A stretch of 64,000 nucleotides of DNA from Palaemon carinicauda (taxonomy: Eukaryota; Arthropoda; Malacostraca; Decapoda; Palaemonidae). The notes under the pieces are model-generated. The model worked only from the letters and a program-made list of their open reading frames with translations, had not been told where the DNA came from and made no database searches. Position numbers and translations under genes: made by a program. The DNA lies in contig NC_090736.1 in the NCBI RefSeq assembly GCF_036898095.1, positions 15,552,238 to 15,616,237 of the forward strand. The letters run 5' to 3'. Below, piece by piece: positions 34,044-46,400 of the stretch. The first letter of the stretch is position 1; each line of letters opens with the position of its first letter.

Positions 34044-35640
34044 CATAATCTCTAAAGGTTTGAGGTGGAAATGGCCACAAGGTCCTCCTCCTCCACCAGT
34101 GACCTTCTCCCAGAAATCCACTCCCATCCTGAAAGAGTACACCACAGATTTACTAAAGGAGAAAGCAATCAAACGGGACCGATCACCGAAGTTCCAAGGC
34201 CACCTGTTCACAATTCCGAAGAAAGGCTTGTCGACATTGAGAGTGGACCGGGACTTGTCAAAGCTAAACTCTTACATTCTCGGCGACAAGTTCCGGATGA
34301 TGACTATCTCTCAGGTACGGACCTTACTTCCCCTTGGGGCCGTCACCACCTCTGTCGATCTTTCCGACGACTATTATCATGTGCCTATAGCTCGAAACTT
34401 CTCTTCTTATCTGGGTTTCCGCCTAGGCAGGAAATCCTTTGCGTTCAAGACATGCCCTTCAGCCTCGACATTGATCCCAGGATATTCACGAAACTGGGAG
34501 AGACAGTGTTAGTACAACTCAGGAACCAAGAGATACAGATCATGGCTTATCTGGACGGTTGGCTCATTTGGGCCCGGTCGGCCATAGAAAGCAACAGAGA
34601 TACGAAGGAAGTACTTCGATTTCTCGACAACCTGTGATTTCGGGTCAATCTCCAAAAGTCTCGACTGAAACCATCAGGCCACTTAAAATGGTTAGACATT
34701 CAGTGGGACCTTTCGGAGCACATGTTCTCTCTCCCTTCCAAAACGGTAAGAGGAATAGCTTCCAAGGTCAAGAATTTTCTCAAACACAAACAGATGTCCA
34801 GAAGAACCTTAGAAAGTATCATCGGACTTCTCCAATTCACTTCAATAACAAAAATGCAAAGACATCAATCGAGTTTGGACGGAGAGAGCTACAGTACCTT
34901 TAAGAGACAAGGTCTCGAAGATCCCCTCTGTCTTGAAAATGAGACTACGCCCATGGTCCGAACTGAGGAACCTCTCCAAATCGGTTCCTCTACAATTCCC
35001 ACCTCCACAAGAGACATTCCATACAGCCGCGCCTCTGAGTGGATGGGGGGATTACTCCGAACTTCAGATGTTTCAGGGGTCTTGGTCACCCACCAAGAAA
35101 CAGACCCATATCAATGTTCTCGAAGCCATGGCAGTGTTCTTGACCCTGAAGAGACTCTCTCCTCCGAGGTCGAGCAACATCAGAGTAGTATCAGCCAGCA
35201 CAGACGTAGTACACTGCGTCAACAGGTGAGGATCCAAGTCACCCAACCTGAATCGGATCCTGGTCGCTATCTACGCCTGGCCAACAGAAAAGAACTGGAT
35301 CCTGTCAGTAACTCACCTTGCGGGAGTTCAGAATGTGAGAGAGGACTCACTAGCCAGGACGAAACCACTGGAGTCAGAATGGTCTCTAGACATAATTTCA
35401 TTCCGGTGGATACTCAGGAACCATTAGAAGAAAGTTTACCTATTTCCCCCAGTGAATCTTCTAATGAGACTTTTACACAAACTACGTTCCTTCCAGGGGG
35501 CAGTGGATTTAGTACCACCTCACTGGCCAAGAACAGTTGGTTTCCTCTCCTCCTCGAGTTGAAACTCCGTCCCTTCCGGATTCCGTTCCCCAAACTGACT
35601 CAAGTAATCCAAATAATCCAAACTCACTGTGTCAGATTGC
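33739..35640 (+). pseudogene. Family 2 copy A RT/RNase H (pol), inactive
   Basis: RT motifs are recognisable but damaged. The palm motif 'VDLSDDYYHVP' has Asp where 2C has Ala. A one-base deletion near 34,450 ('ttcaagacatgccc') shifts the frame just before the 'MPFGL' block. The catalytic YLDD is YLDG at 34,548-34,559. RNase H follows in changed frames: 'LSGWGDYSELQMFQGSW' near 35,036 and 'INVLEAMAVFLTLKR' near 35,110. The tail 'LKLRPFRIPFPKLTQV' is at about 35,560. The frameshift, the Asp substitution and the YLDD loss are shared with copy 2B (which reads YLAG), not with 2C. Confidence 0.9.
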
Positions 35641-36633
35641 TCAAGGATAGCCAAAACTCTGACTTTGTGGGCTACAGGAAGTTTGCAGCTCGTAGAGACG
35701 CGAACATTGAACCGGAAATCGATCTCTTCATCGAATCAGACAGAAGGGACTCGACAATTCGCCAATATGATTCGGCTGTTAACAACTAGCAGATTCCCTA
35801 AGAGTTCAGACCATACTCGTATGTCTCCGAATATAGACATCTCTTTCTTGAGGTTCTTATTTGGCAAAGGCCTAACAGTTAGAACTTTAACCACCATCAA
35901 GTCAGATTTGGAGATCTTCCTTGTTGGGTTTAACATTAACCTAGCTGATTCCTATTTCTCATCTATTCCAAAAACATGTGCTAGGCTTTGACCTTTGGTT
36001 CAGCCACAAAAGGACTCTGGTCTATGAACGGTGTCCTCAAAACTTGCACCGGACACGGACAATGAATCCTGCTCTTATCACTCTTCTTAGGAAGACTTTA
36101 TTTCTAACGGCTATGGCCTCAGGTGATGGAATATCAGAACTAGCAGCTCTCTCACGAACCCGGAAAACATAGATTTCCTCCCTTCAGACGAAGTACTCCT
36201 TTCTCCAGACAATGCTTTCCTAGCTAAGAAATGAGGATCCACAAAATAGGTGCTCCCCTCGGAAGATTATTCTTCTTCCCCAGGATCTTTTCTCTGTGTC
36301 TAGTCACTACTCTCAAGGCCTTTTTAGCTAGAACTGCCACCCGCTCGTCTGGCCCCTTGGTTATCAGGGAACAAGGAGGTATTATTCCCATTCACGGTAT
36401 CAAGCAAAAAATCCTCTACTTCTTTAAACATACTAATCCGGAATCATTTCCCCAGGCTCATGATATACGGACAGTAGATACCTCCATCAATTACTTCCAG
36501 AACAGGGACTTTGATGATTTTTAAAGAATATACGGGTTGGAAATCCCCTATGGTTGTCAAATGCCACTATCTAAAGATCTTACAGGCCCTTAAATACCCG
36601 ACGATGGCAGCGGGGAGCCTTTTCCCTCCCCAT
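35641..36633 (+). pseudogene. Family 2 copy A tyrosine recombinase, inactive
   Basis: The recombinase is readable across frames from 'FAARRDANIEPEIDLFIES' (about 35,683) to a C-terminus of 'YLKILQALKYP' near 36,570-36,600. Box I Arg is replaced: 'ASGDGISEL' (Gly at 36,128-36,130) where 2C reads 'ASGSRISEL'. 'HDIR' of box II survives near 36,460. An extra T in 'gatttttaaag' near 36,518 creates a stop before 'YTGWKSP'. Loss of the first catalytic Arg should abolish recombination on its own. Confidence 0.88.
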
Positions 36634-37011
36634 TAATCTCTACTTCTTCCTTTCTTCCATCTCTTCTCTTCTCCCTCCTACCCGCCACTCCCACCACGTC
36701 GCCACTCTCCTGGGTAGTTCGTTAGCCCTATGATATTTGCCATGTTTAATTCCTATGGTTTAACTGTTATTGTAGTTATGGTTCCTTTAAGGTTTAGATA
36801 TGCTTAGACGTGTAAGGTTTGATGCCTTTTGCAATTCGACACTCAGTTGATTCCTTGTCGTCTTAGATATTTAGCCTTACGCTCCCTATGTCATTTGGCT
36901 AGTTGGTAATTGGACATTTCTTACATTATTATATTATATTATTGTCGTACATGGTGATTGTATTCTCCGCATTATGTTATTACTTTATTGGGCTTGGAAG
37001 GCATTCTCTGG

Positions 37012-37496
37012 TACTTTTTCACCGGCCGTCACAGATCGACCCAGAAAAGGGATTTTGACGAAGGAAAAATCTATTTCTGGGGAGAGACCTGTGACGCCCG
37101 GTGAAACCTTTCCCGGTTATTTTTGTACGGACCCACCCTTTCCTTGCCAAGCCATATGTTCTTGCAGAAGGATGACCTGGAGAGCGCGAGTAGTGGGTGT
37201 CGGTGGAGTAGTCCAACGGTATTCTCTAGGGCCTGTCATGGCCCTCCCCTTTGATGAAGGGATTATCTAAATGGAAGACAGCCTGTGAATAGTGGTTTAC
37301 ACACGCCCTTGTTAAATACAGTACACGAAACCAAAAAGGTGTTCGCGCGAGGGTTGTAACCTCTGCATTCCATGCTTTTATCTTTCTCTAGTATATTTGG
37401 AAGATTTATATTAGAAAAGTGTAAAGAAGGACCCTTTTCACCGGGCGTCACAGGTCTCTCCCCAGAAATAGATTTTTCCTTCGTCAAAATCCCTTT
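37012..37496 (+). repeat. Family 2 copy A internal complementary region and 3' terminal repeat
   Basis: 37,012-37,046 is the inverse of the left terminus ('caccggccgtcacagatcga'). It is joined directly to the inverse of the right terminus ('gggattttgacgaaggaaaa', from about 37,049). The 3' repeat follows and ends with the right terminus itself at 37,496. The predicted circle joint reads 'caaaatcccttttctgggtc'. Confidence 0.92.
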
Positions 37497-39494
37497 ATTG
37501 CCTATCTTGCTTAAGTTTATATTTTCTTATAATGGCATGACCGCACACAATTAAAAGTAATCATCTGTTACATAAATACAAATATCTTATTTTACTCATG
37601 CCTTTACACCCAATAAGCGCAGTTAACCAAGTGATCATTATGTAATCGAAAACAGGAAATGAATGTGGGTGATTCTTATTCTCACCAGGGGAATCGTTCA
37701 TCTCACATTCCAATTCACTTTTAATCTTAGATGCCTTTTATTTACTGCAAATACCAGTGGGAGAGGCAACCTAATACCTTATACTAGCCTTGTCCCGAAG
37801 AAAACAATACCAAGGAAAGAGCAGAGGATGTTTTGGGCTTGGCCATGGACACAGGCTTATCTTTCTGTCTTTTGATGGAATATGTCAGGAAAAACTAAAG
37901 AAAGAGAATTCTGAGATTTTGCCGAAGTTTGTGGTAATTTGAAACTTGGAAGGGTGATACTCCTGTGAAATTAAAAGGTTCTATCTATATGTCCATGTCA
38001 AATCCAAATGCATCTTACAGTGAATCCTGTGAGGTAAACTATAGATTGCCCTAGGAGTTCTGTGCAGCATCCATTCGTTCCCTGCAGCACTAATTCTACC
38101 TTTTAATTGTGATCCGTTCCCTTTGATACTTTTCCATCTAACTACTGACTTCTTAAGATTTACCAGGATACAAGTTTCACCCTTTATTTGAGAAAAATTT
38201 CCTTAAAAAACCTACACGAGTCTAGATAATGTGAATTGGTGGTTTAATTGGTATGCAGTAATAACCTGTTCCAAATCAATACTTAGAAAGGTGATACTAG
38301 TGGCTCTTCAGCTGGCTTTATCTCACTAACCTGCACAGGTATTGTGAACCTGTAACTAGATTAGTTCAATGGAGAATCAAATACATTCTGATGGATCCTA
38401 GTAATTGATCAAGGAGCATCATTCAGCTGCCATAGTAATTCGTATATACTATATGTGTATACCATATTTGCATAATGGGCTGAGTTGAAGTTGATTCCTC
38501 ACTGAACTATATTGCTATGCTCAGTGAAGATTTGTGTATTAGCATTTGTGACTAAGAGAGAGATAAAGAGAGAAAATCCCACGGCTGTTCTATGAAGTAA
38601 AAAGTAAGAGGTTGGACAGCATGATGGAAGAAAAGAAGGAACGTTGGTAAAGTCGATGGCTAAACGATGGATAAAGCTAGGGGCCAATGGGACACTGCAA
38701 AGACACTTTAATAATGCGTACAGTGCACCTCTGATACAAGGTATTTCAGTGTGATATTTGCCAGTCTTCACATTACCAGGAATTGAAGTATGATGGGAAT
38801 TCTTTAACTAGCGGTTTCTGCCTCCTCCGAGTGCAAGGAAACCACCAATAAACATACTTTGAGTATGGCACAAACATTTATAAGGACTAGTATAAGAGAA
38901 TACTTCAAGGCATTGTCTTACAAAAAATAAGACTCTGAAGTAACCTAAGCCACCATTTCTTACACTACTTTTATAAATCAAAATACTCACAAGTAAGAAC
39001 AAGTCAAAATCTATATAAAATGGAATTTGACATCAATATAATATTGACAAAAAGGAATGTACAGTAATGAAGAAAAAGGTGTGAAATATACTCACTGCAT
39101 CACGGAATTGCAATGGAATTGAGAATTGAAGCAAATTGCTGCATCATGTATTAAGAGGGGCTCCCTTTGGTAGGGAAGAGAATCATCAAACTTCAATAAC
39201 TTTGCTTATCTTAGGTGTCATAATTCAATACAGCTATACTCTCAATAAAATAATGACTAGTACGCAAGCATTTGGCTAACTGCGATCACCAGCTGTAATG
39301 GCATGAGTAAGGTAGGGATTTTGTTGTTTGATCCCTTCATAATTAACATTCCACATCCCTAATCTAAACCCTTAGTGAATGCACAAATTACTTAAAGTGA
39401 AAAATTCGACTTTTATACCTCACCATTCTTGACATCTTTTTCTGAGAGGAATTTTCCATTCTGGACAATACAGTATAGAAATTTCCTAAAATCC
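37497..39494. other. Unannotated interval
   Basis: About 2 kb with no recognised protein or repeat. Short open frames look random. Confidence 0.5.
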
Positions 39495-42400
39495 TGTACT
39501 TTACTACTGCACTGTAATTGTTCAGTAGCTACTTTCCTCTTGGTAAGGATAGAAGACTCTTAAGCTATGGCAAGCAGCTCTTCTATGAGGACAACACTAA
39601 GAAATCAAACAATTTTTTTCTAGTCTTGGGTAGTGCCATAGCATTTACATCATGTCTTCCTGTCTTTGGGTAGAGCTCTCTTACTTAAGGGTATAATCAG
39701 GCACACTATTCTATCTTATTTTTCTTCCTCTTTTTCTGAAATGATGTTGGGCAGGCTTAATGGAAGGGCCATGGATGCCTTATGGTTTATCAAGAGGTTG
39801 TCTTTGCCTTAAGTTTCTTCATTTTCTTCACAAGTATTCAATTTCAAAATCATCCTTACTGTCCTATCTTCGGTTGAAGAGGATATCTTGGAGGGTCCTT
39901 AGCCTTGCATGGTGTGGTGACTCTGCCATGTTGACCAATTTCACTGGACTTTTTATCTCTATGAGTTATATTCATATTTCTGTACATATTGTTTTTATCA
40001 TTATTCTTAAGTTAGTTTTTACGAATGGTGACTTTTTTATTGCTTTTAATTCGATTCCTGTCTGGACAAATAGAACGAAATCTGGGATCAGCATGTACTA
40101 GACTTTGCCAGTGTCATCTATTGCATTTTTATATTCGTGGTCTGCATGCCAATATTCAAGACCTTACAGTTGTGTCCAGTATTCCTTTATGCTCAGAAAC
40201 TTTATTTTTTCAAATGAGACACTTATCTGAGCTCCTTATTACTGGATTTAAGAAGCCAATAATTTTGAAATGGGATGCCATTACTAGGGAAGCAAGGGGT
40301 GTGGCAGTGTATATTAGAACCAAGTACTCTACTTCTCATAAGTCCTACTACAAATGAAGATGTCATGACATTCAAGTAATGAAAGTTTGTGGCAGGAATA
40401 ACATCTTATATTTGTGTTCGGTTTACAGGAATCCAGACATGGATGATTCTATCTTTGACTGTCTTCTTACCAATGTTTTTGTTGGTGATTTCAATACTCA
40501 CCATAGGGAGTGGTTAAATTCTGTTTTTCCTACTGATTGTCATGGCTTAAGAGCTTTGGATTTTCCCACTGAATCCAGCTGTGAGCAAATCCTAAGTGAA
40601 GCTACTCACAGGTCTGGTAACTGCTTGGAACTTGTATACACTGATTCCCCTGCATTATATTAAGTAAGGTTGGCTCTCCAGTAGGACATCTGACCATGCC
40701 TTAATTTCTTTAGTAGTGAAGATTGAGCAGCCTCTCCCTGATGTGTCATATTCATGCAAGATTCATATAAAACCTCAAGCAGACTAGAATGGTAATTTAA
40801 GTGATCTTTTGAACTTGAATGGGTCACAATTGTATAATAATGTGGAGCTTGTTGTTCTTTAAAATGGTAATCTGGTCAACATTATTGATAGGTGTATCCT
40901 TTCTCATGTGCTAAAGTACAGAGTGAAAAACCAACCCTGGTTTAATGATTGCAGATGTGCTTATCTGGAGAAGCAGGAGGCCTACCATCTTTGGAAGGGT
41001 AACAGATCAGATTTGATTTAGAATAACTATATTAAGCTAAGAGCTTTAGCTGAGAGTTTGATGGCTTCAACTGAAAAGGAATACAATTTAACCATAAAAG
41101 AAACCCTTTCTGGTACAACCCAGGAACATAAGTAGTGGGCTACCCTTAAATCTGCACACTTTGATGTAGACTAAACAGTTCCTCCTTTACTTAAACCAAA
41201 TGGCTCTTTCACTCACTGTCCAAAGGAAAAGGTAACCCTTTCGGCTGATGTGTTTGACAGTAAGCAGAGTAAGGAGAAATTTAATTTTCCGCATTCTTGT
41301 TATCCTGAGGATAAGCTAACTAATTTATCTTTTTGGTCTTGTGAAATTAAAGCTCTCTTGATGCATATGGAGGTATGGATCAAAATGGTATTATAAATAC
41401 CGCCGATTTCTTGACTTCCAAATTACCTGTTATTTTTTTAATTTTACTAAGAAGAGGTACTCTCACCACTTGTTGGAGAATTGGTAAGGTTACTCCAATA
41501 TGTAGATGTGTTTGTGGTAGCTCAAGTATAACTGGTTACCACCCAATTTCCATAACTTCCATATTATCTACTTTTTGAACGTCTTTTGGCAAAATGTCTA
41601 AATAGGTTTGGTGAAGGTAATCATCTATTCCCTAATTTGCAATTTGGCTCTCATAAAAGCCTTGGAGCACATGATGCCCTTCTTACAATCTCCAATGCTG
41701 TACAGAAATCCCTTGATCATGGTCAGGAAGTTCATACATTGGTATTCATTTTAGTGCTACAATTGACCCTGTTAATCATGAGGCCCTTGATTTCAAACTC
41801 AAACAGTTGGGAGTAAGTGGGTCTTTTCTGACTATTATTATTGAATTTTTAGGTAATAGATCGCAAATTGTTGTTGTTGATGGACACTATAGGGAGTATA
41901 GGAATGTGATATCTGGTGTTCCTCAGGGAAGAGTTCTTGGCCCATTACTTTTCATACTATATGGTTTGGCCTAAAAAAACAACCTCGTTACACATATGAT
42001 GCTACTCACTTAGCATCAATTCCATCTCCTAAATGTAGATCTAGGGTTGCTGAATCTCTTGATGGAGAGCTAGCTAAAATTAGTGCATGGTGCAAATTAT
42101 GGGGCATGAAGCTGAACACTAACAAAACTCCAAGTATGATTGTAAGTAAGTCGAGGACAGTGGCTCCTCAAAATCTGGATCTCAACATTGATAATGTTTC
42201 TTTAACACTCTATGACTCTTTTAAAATGTTAGGAGTAATTCTTGTTAGTAAATTTACTTTTGAGGAACACAATCAGTCTGTCTCTTCTTCAATTGTACAA
42301 AACATTGGCTTATTGAGAAAGTCTTAAAATTTTTGGTGATCAATCTATTCCGGAAAAGTATTTTAATTCTTTTCTCCTGCCTTGTTTCAAGTATTGTTCT

Positions 42401-42753
42401 CCTGTCCGGTCTTCAGCTGCTGATTCTCATCTTAATTTGTTGGACAGGAACTTACGATCTATTAAATTTCTTATTCCTTATCTAGATATTAATCTCTGGC
42501 ACTGTCGTTCAGTTAGTTGAATCAGTGGAACTTGCAGAGAATGTTTTCATGTTGAACAGGCTGACATAAATCTCTCTATAGTTTATGTATGAAAGATCTA
42601 TTTTAATGTTTTTACTGCTCTTAGAATATCTTATCTTAATTGTTCATTATTTCTTTTGTGGTTTATTCATTTCCTTTCCTCATTGGGCTATTTTTCCCTA
42701 CTGGAGCCCATAGGCTTTCCAAACTAGGGTTGTAGCTTAGCTAGTAATATAAT
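39495..42753 (+). mobile_element. Jockey/CR1-like LINE with decayed ORF
   Basis: The 5' UTR (about 39,495-39,740) and 3' UTR (about 42,590-42,753) are both recognised because the same two sequences are joined directly in the short element at 56.4-57.2 kb. The tail reads '...cttagctagtaatataat' and stops where DIRS copy 2B begins. TAA-rich sequence resumes at about 48,806 on the far side of 2B ('ccaataataataataacc'), so the LINE tail was split by that insertion. Confidence 0.85.
39985..42480 (+). pseudogene. LINE ORF2: endonuclease and reverse transcriptase, inactive
   Basis: The APE-type endonuclease is visible in pieces: 'RGLHANIQDLTVVSS' near 40,135, 'FVGDFNTHHREWLNS' near 40,478, 'HRSGNCLELVYTD' near 40,609 and 'TSDHALISLVVKIEQ' near 40,688. 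RT follows: 'GYHPISITSILSTF' near 41,533, 'LFPNLQFGSHKSLGAHDAL' near 41,628, 'ISGVPQGRVLGPLLFILY' near 41,908. The catalytic YADD box appears to be gone: a Y-D-A-T string near 41,994-42,005 looks like YADDAT with two codons deleted. 'AWCKLWGMKLNTNKT' follows near 42,087. Several stops and shifts occur elsewhere, so it cannot be functional. Confidence 0.88.
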
Positions 42754-43231
42754 AAAGGGATTTTGATGAAGGAAAAATCTATTTCTGGGGAGAGACCTGT
42801 GACGCCCGGCGAAAAAGTCCTTCTTTGTACTTTTTCTGATATAAATCTTCCAAATATACCAGAGAAAATTAAAAGCATGGAATGCAGAGGTTACAACCCT
42901 CGCGCGAGCACCTTGTTGGTGTCGTATATCTAACAAGGGCGTTTGTAAAACACTATTCACAGGCTGTCTTCCATTTAGATAATCCCTTCATCAAAGGGGG
43001 AGGGCCATGACAGGCCCTAGAGAATACAGTTGGGTTACCCTACCGACACCTACCACTCGCGCTCACCAGGTCATCCTTCTGCAAGAACATATGGCTTGGC
43101 AAGGAAAGGGTGGGTCCGTACAAAAATAATCGGGAAGGGTTTCGCCGGGCGTCACAGGTCTCTCCCCAGAAATAGATTTTTCCTTCGTTTAAATCCCTTT
43201 TCTGGGTCGACCTGTGACGGCCGGCGAAAAA
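42754..43231 (-). repeat. Family 2 copy B 3' terminal repeat and internal complementary region
   Basis: Same layout as at 37,012-37,496 in reverse. The ICR lies at about 43,139-43,231, with the right-end complement ('ccttcgtttaaatccctt') fused to the left-end sequence ('ttctgggtcgacctgtgacg'). Confidence 0.9.
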
Positions 43232-43606
43232 GTACCAGAGAATGCCTTCCAAGCCCAACAAATTAATAACATAATGAGGAGAATACAATCACCATGTACG
43301 ACAATACTATGATATAATAAAGTAATCGTCCAATTACCAACCAGCCAAATGACATAGGGAACGTAAGGTTAAATAATAATGACGACAAGGAACCAACTGA
43401 GTGTCGAATCACAAAAGGCATCAAACCTTACATGTCTAAGTATATCTAAACATTAAAGGAACGGTAACTACAATAACAGTTAAACCATAGGAATTAAACA
43501 TGGCAAATATCATAGGGCTAACGAACTACCAAGGAGAGCGGCGACGTGGTGTGAGTGGCGGGTAGGAGGGAGAAGAGAAGAGATGGAAGAAAGGAAGAAG
43601 AGGAGA

Positions 43607-44700
43607 TTAATGGGGAGGGATAAGGCTCCCCTCTGCCATCGTCGGGTATTTAAGGGCCTGTAAGATCTTTAGATATTGGCGTTTGACAACCATAGGGGAT
43701 TTCCAACCCGTATATTTTTTAAAATCATCAAAGTCCCTGTTCTGGAAGTCATTGTTAGAGGCATCTACTGTCCGTATATCATGAGCCTGGGGAAATGATT
43801 CCGGATTAGTATGTTTAATGAAGTAGAGGATTTGTTGCCTGATACCGTGAATGGAAATAGTACCTCCTTGTTCCCTGATAACCAAGGGGCCAGACGAGCG
43901 GGTGGCAGTTCTAGCTAAAAAGGGGCTTGAGAGTGTGACTGTAAACGGAGAAAAATCCTGGGGATGAAGAATAATCTTCCGAGGGGAGCACCTATTTTGC
44001 GGATCCTCATTTTTTAGCTAGGAAAGCTTTGTCTGGAAAAGGAGTACTTAGGCTGAAGGGAGGAAATCTATGTTATCCGGGTTTCGTGAGAGAGCTGCTA
44101 GTTCTGATGTTCCATCACCTGAGGCCATAGCCGTTAGAAATAAAGTCTTCCTAAGAAGAGTGATATAAGAGCAGGATTCATTGTCCGTGTCCATCGCAAG
44201 TTTGAGAACACCGTTCAGAGACCAAGAGTCCTTTTGTGGCCGAACCGAAGGTCGAAGCCTAGCACATGTTTTTGGGATTGATGAGAAATAGGAATCAGCT
44301 AGGTTAATGTTGAACCCAACAAGGAAGATCTTCTTCAAAGCTGACTTGATGGTGGTTAAAGTGCTAACTGTTAGGCCTTTGTCAAATAGGAACCTCAAGA
44401 AAGAGATGGCTAAATGCGGGGACATACGAGTATGGTCTGCACTCTTAGGGGACCTGCTAGTTGTTAACGGCCGAATCATATTGGCGAATTGTCGAGTCCC
44501 TTTTGTCCCATTCGATGAAGAGATCGTTTTCCGGTTCAATGTTCGCGTCTCTACGAGCTGCCAACTTCCTGTAGTCCACAAAGTTAGAGTTTTGGCTATC
44601 CTTGAGTAATCTGACACAGTGAGTTTGGATACTCGGGTCAGTTTGAGGAACGGGATCCGGATGGGACTGAGTTTCAACTCGAGGAGGAGAGGAAACCAAC
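43607..44700 (-). pseudogene. Family 2 copy B tyrosine recombinase, inactive
   Basis: Readable in three frames. The N-terminal block has 'LAARRDANIEPENDLFIEW' then a stop. The middle block runs 'MSPHLAISFLRFLFDKGL' to 'LSRNPDNIDFLPS'. The C-terminal block has 'HDIRTVDASNNDF' and 'YTGWKSPMVVKRQYLKIL', so box II His/Arg and the Tyr survive. Box I reads 'ASGDGTSEL' with Gly at 44,113-44,111 in place of Arg, the same loss as in copy 2A. The region between, near 43,900-44,050, carries further frameshifts. Confidence 0.88.
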
Positions 44701-46400
44701 TGTTCTTGGCCAGTGAGGTGGTACTAAAGCCACTGCGCCCCGGAAGAAGCGTAGTTTGTGTAAAAGTTTTTAGAAGATTCCCTGGGGGAGATAGGGAAAT
44801 CTTCTTCTAATGGTTCCAATCCCGGGGTAATGCGTCCATGGCATAAGCCCGAGGGTCCAGGGTTGGGGTCACATAACAAGGAAGTTAGTGATTCATCTGA
44901 GTTGCGAATAGATCTACCTGGAGGCCTGGAACGAGCCTGAGTATCCACCGGAATGAAATTATGTCTAGAGACCATTCTGACTCCAGTGGATCCGTCCTGG
45001 ATAGTGAGTCCGCTCTCACATTCTGGCCTCCCGCTAGGTGAGGTGCTGACAGGAACCAGTTCTCTTCTGTTGCCCAGGCAAAGATAGTGACCAGGATCTG
45101 ATTCAGGTTGGGGGACTTGGATCCTCCCCTGTTGACGTAGTGTACTGCGTCTGTGCTGTCTGACACTACTCTGATGTGGGTCGACCTCGGAGGAGAGTCT
45201 CTCTTCAGGGTCAAGAACACTGCCATGGCTTTGAGAACAATGATATGGGACTGTTTCATGGCGAGTGACCAAGAACCTGAAACATCTGATGTTCAGAGTA
45301 ATCCCCCCATCCACTTAGAGAAGCGGCTGTATGGAATGTCACTTGTGGAGGTGGGAATTGTAGAGGAACCGATTTGGAGAGGTCCTTCGGTTCGGACCAT
45401 GGGCGTAGTCTCATTTTCAAGACAGAGGGGATCTTCGAGACCTTGTTTCTTATAGGTACTGTAGCTCTCTTTCTCCAAACTCGATTGATGTCTTTGAGTT
45501 TGGCTTTTATTAGGAGATCTGTTACTGAAGTGAATTAGAAAAGTCCGAGGATACTTTCTAAGGCTCTTCGGACACCTGTTTGTGTTTGAGAAAATTTTTG
45601 ATCTTGGAAACTATTCCTCTTACCTTTTGGAAGGGAGAGACAACGTGTGCTTCGAAAGGTCCCTCTGAATGGCTAACCATTCTAAGTGGCCTGATGGTTG
45701 CAGGCGAGATTTTTTGGAGATTGACCCGAAATCACAGGTTGTCGAGAAATTGAAGTAATTTCTTCGTAGCTCTGTTGCCTTCTATGGCCGGCCGGGCCCA
45801 AATGAGCCAACCGGCCAGATAAGCAATGATCTGTATCTCTTGGTTCCTGAGTTGTTCTAACACTCTCTCTCCCAGTTTCGTGAATATCCTGGGATCAATG
45901 TTGAGGCCAAAGGGCATGTCTTGAACACAAAGGCTTTCCTGCTTAGGCGGAAACCCAGATAAGAAGAGAAGTTTCGAGCTATAGGCGCAAGATAATAGTC
46001 GTCGGTAAGATCGACAGAGGTGGTGACGGTCCCACGGGGAAGTAAGGTCCGTACCTGAGAGATAGTCAACATCCGGAACTTGTCGCAGAGAATGTAAGAG
46101 TTTAGCTTGACAAGTCCAGGTCCACTCTCAATGCCGACAAGCCTTTCTTCGGAATTGTGAACAGGTGGCTTTGGAACTTCAGTGATCGATCCCGTTTGAT
46201 TGCTTCTTCTGAGTAACCCTGTGGTGTACTCTTTCAGGATGGGAGTGGATTTCTGGGAGAAGGTCACTGGTGGAGGAGGAGGACCTTGTGGCCATTTTCA
46301 CCTCAAACCTTTAGAGATTATGCTATGAGCCCACAGACCGAAGGTCCAATGGTCTCGAAAGTGGTAAAGTCTACCCCCTACCGGGACCACCGCGTTGTGA
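44701..46400 (-). pseudogene. Family 2 copy B RT/RNase H (pol), inactive
   Basis: The RT palm motif reads 'VDLTDDYYLAP', with the same Ala-to-Asp change as 2A and loss of the HV pair. The one-base deletion before 'MPFGL' is the same as in 2A (near 45,919). The YLDD box has become 'YLAGW' (about 45,807-45,821). RNase H parts are 'IVLKAMAVFLTLKRDSPPR' near 45,240 and the tail 'LQVDLFATQMNH' near 44,910. Multiple further shifts are present. Confidence 0.88.

Larger units (their letters stand above)
29477..37496 (+). mobile_element. DIRS-type YR retrotransposon, family 2 copy A (full length, inactive)
   Basis: An 8.0-kb element with both ends visible. The left terminal repeat starts at 29,477 ('tttctgggtcgatctg'). 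The internal complementary region lies at about 37,012-37,105 and the right terminus ends at 37,496 ('caaaatcccttt'). Between them are a long leader invaded by a MITE and a SINE, a decayed Gag region, a frameshifted RT/RNase H and a decayed recombinase. All three proteins correspond to those of copy 2C (59.7-64 kb). Flanks differ completely from 2B and 2C, so this is an independent insertion. Confidence 0.92.
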
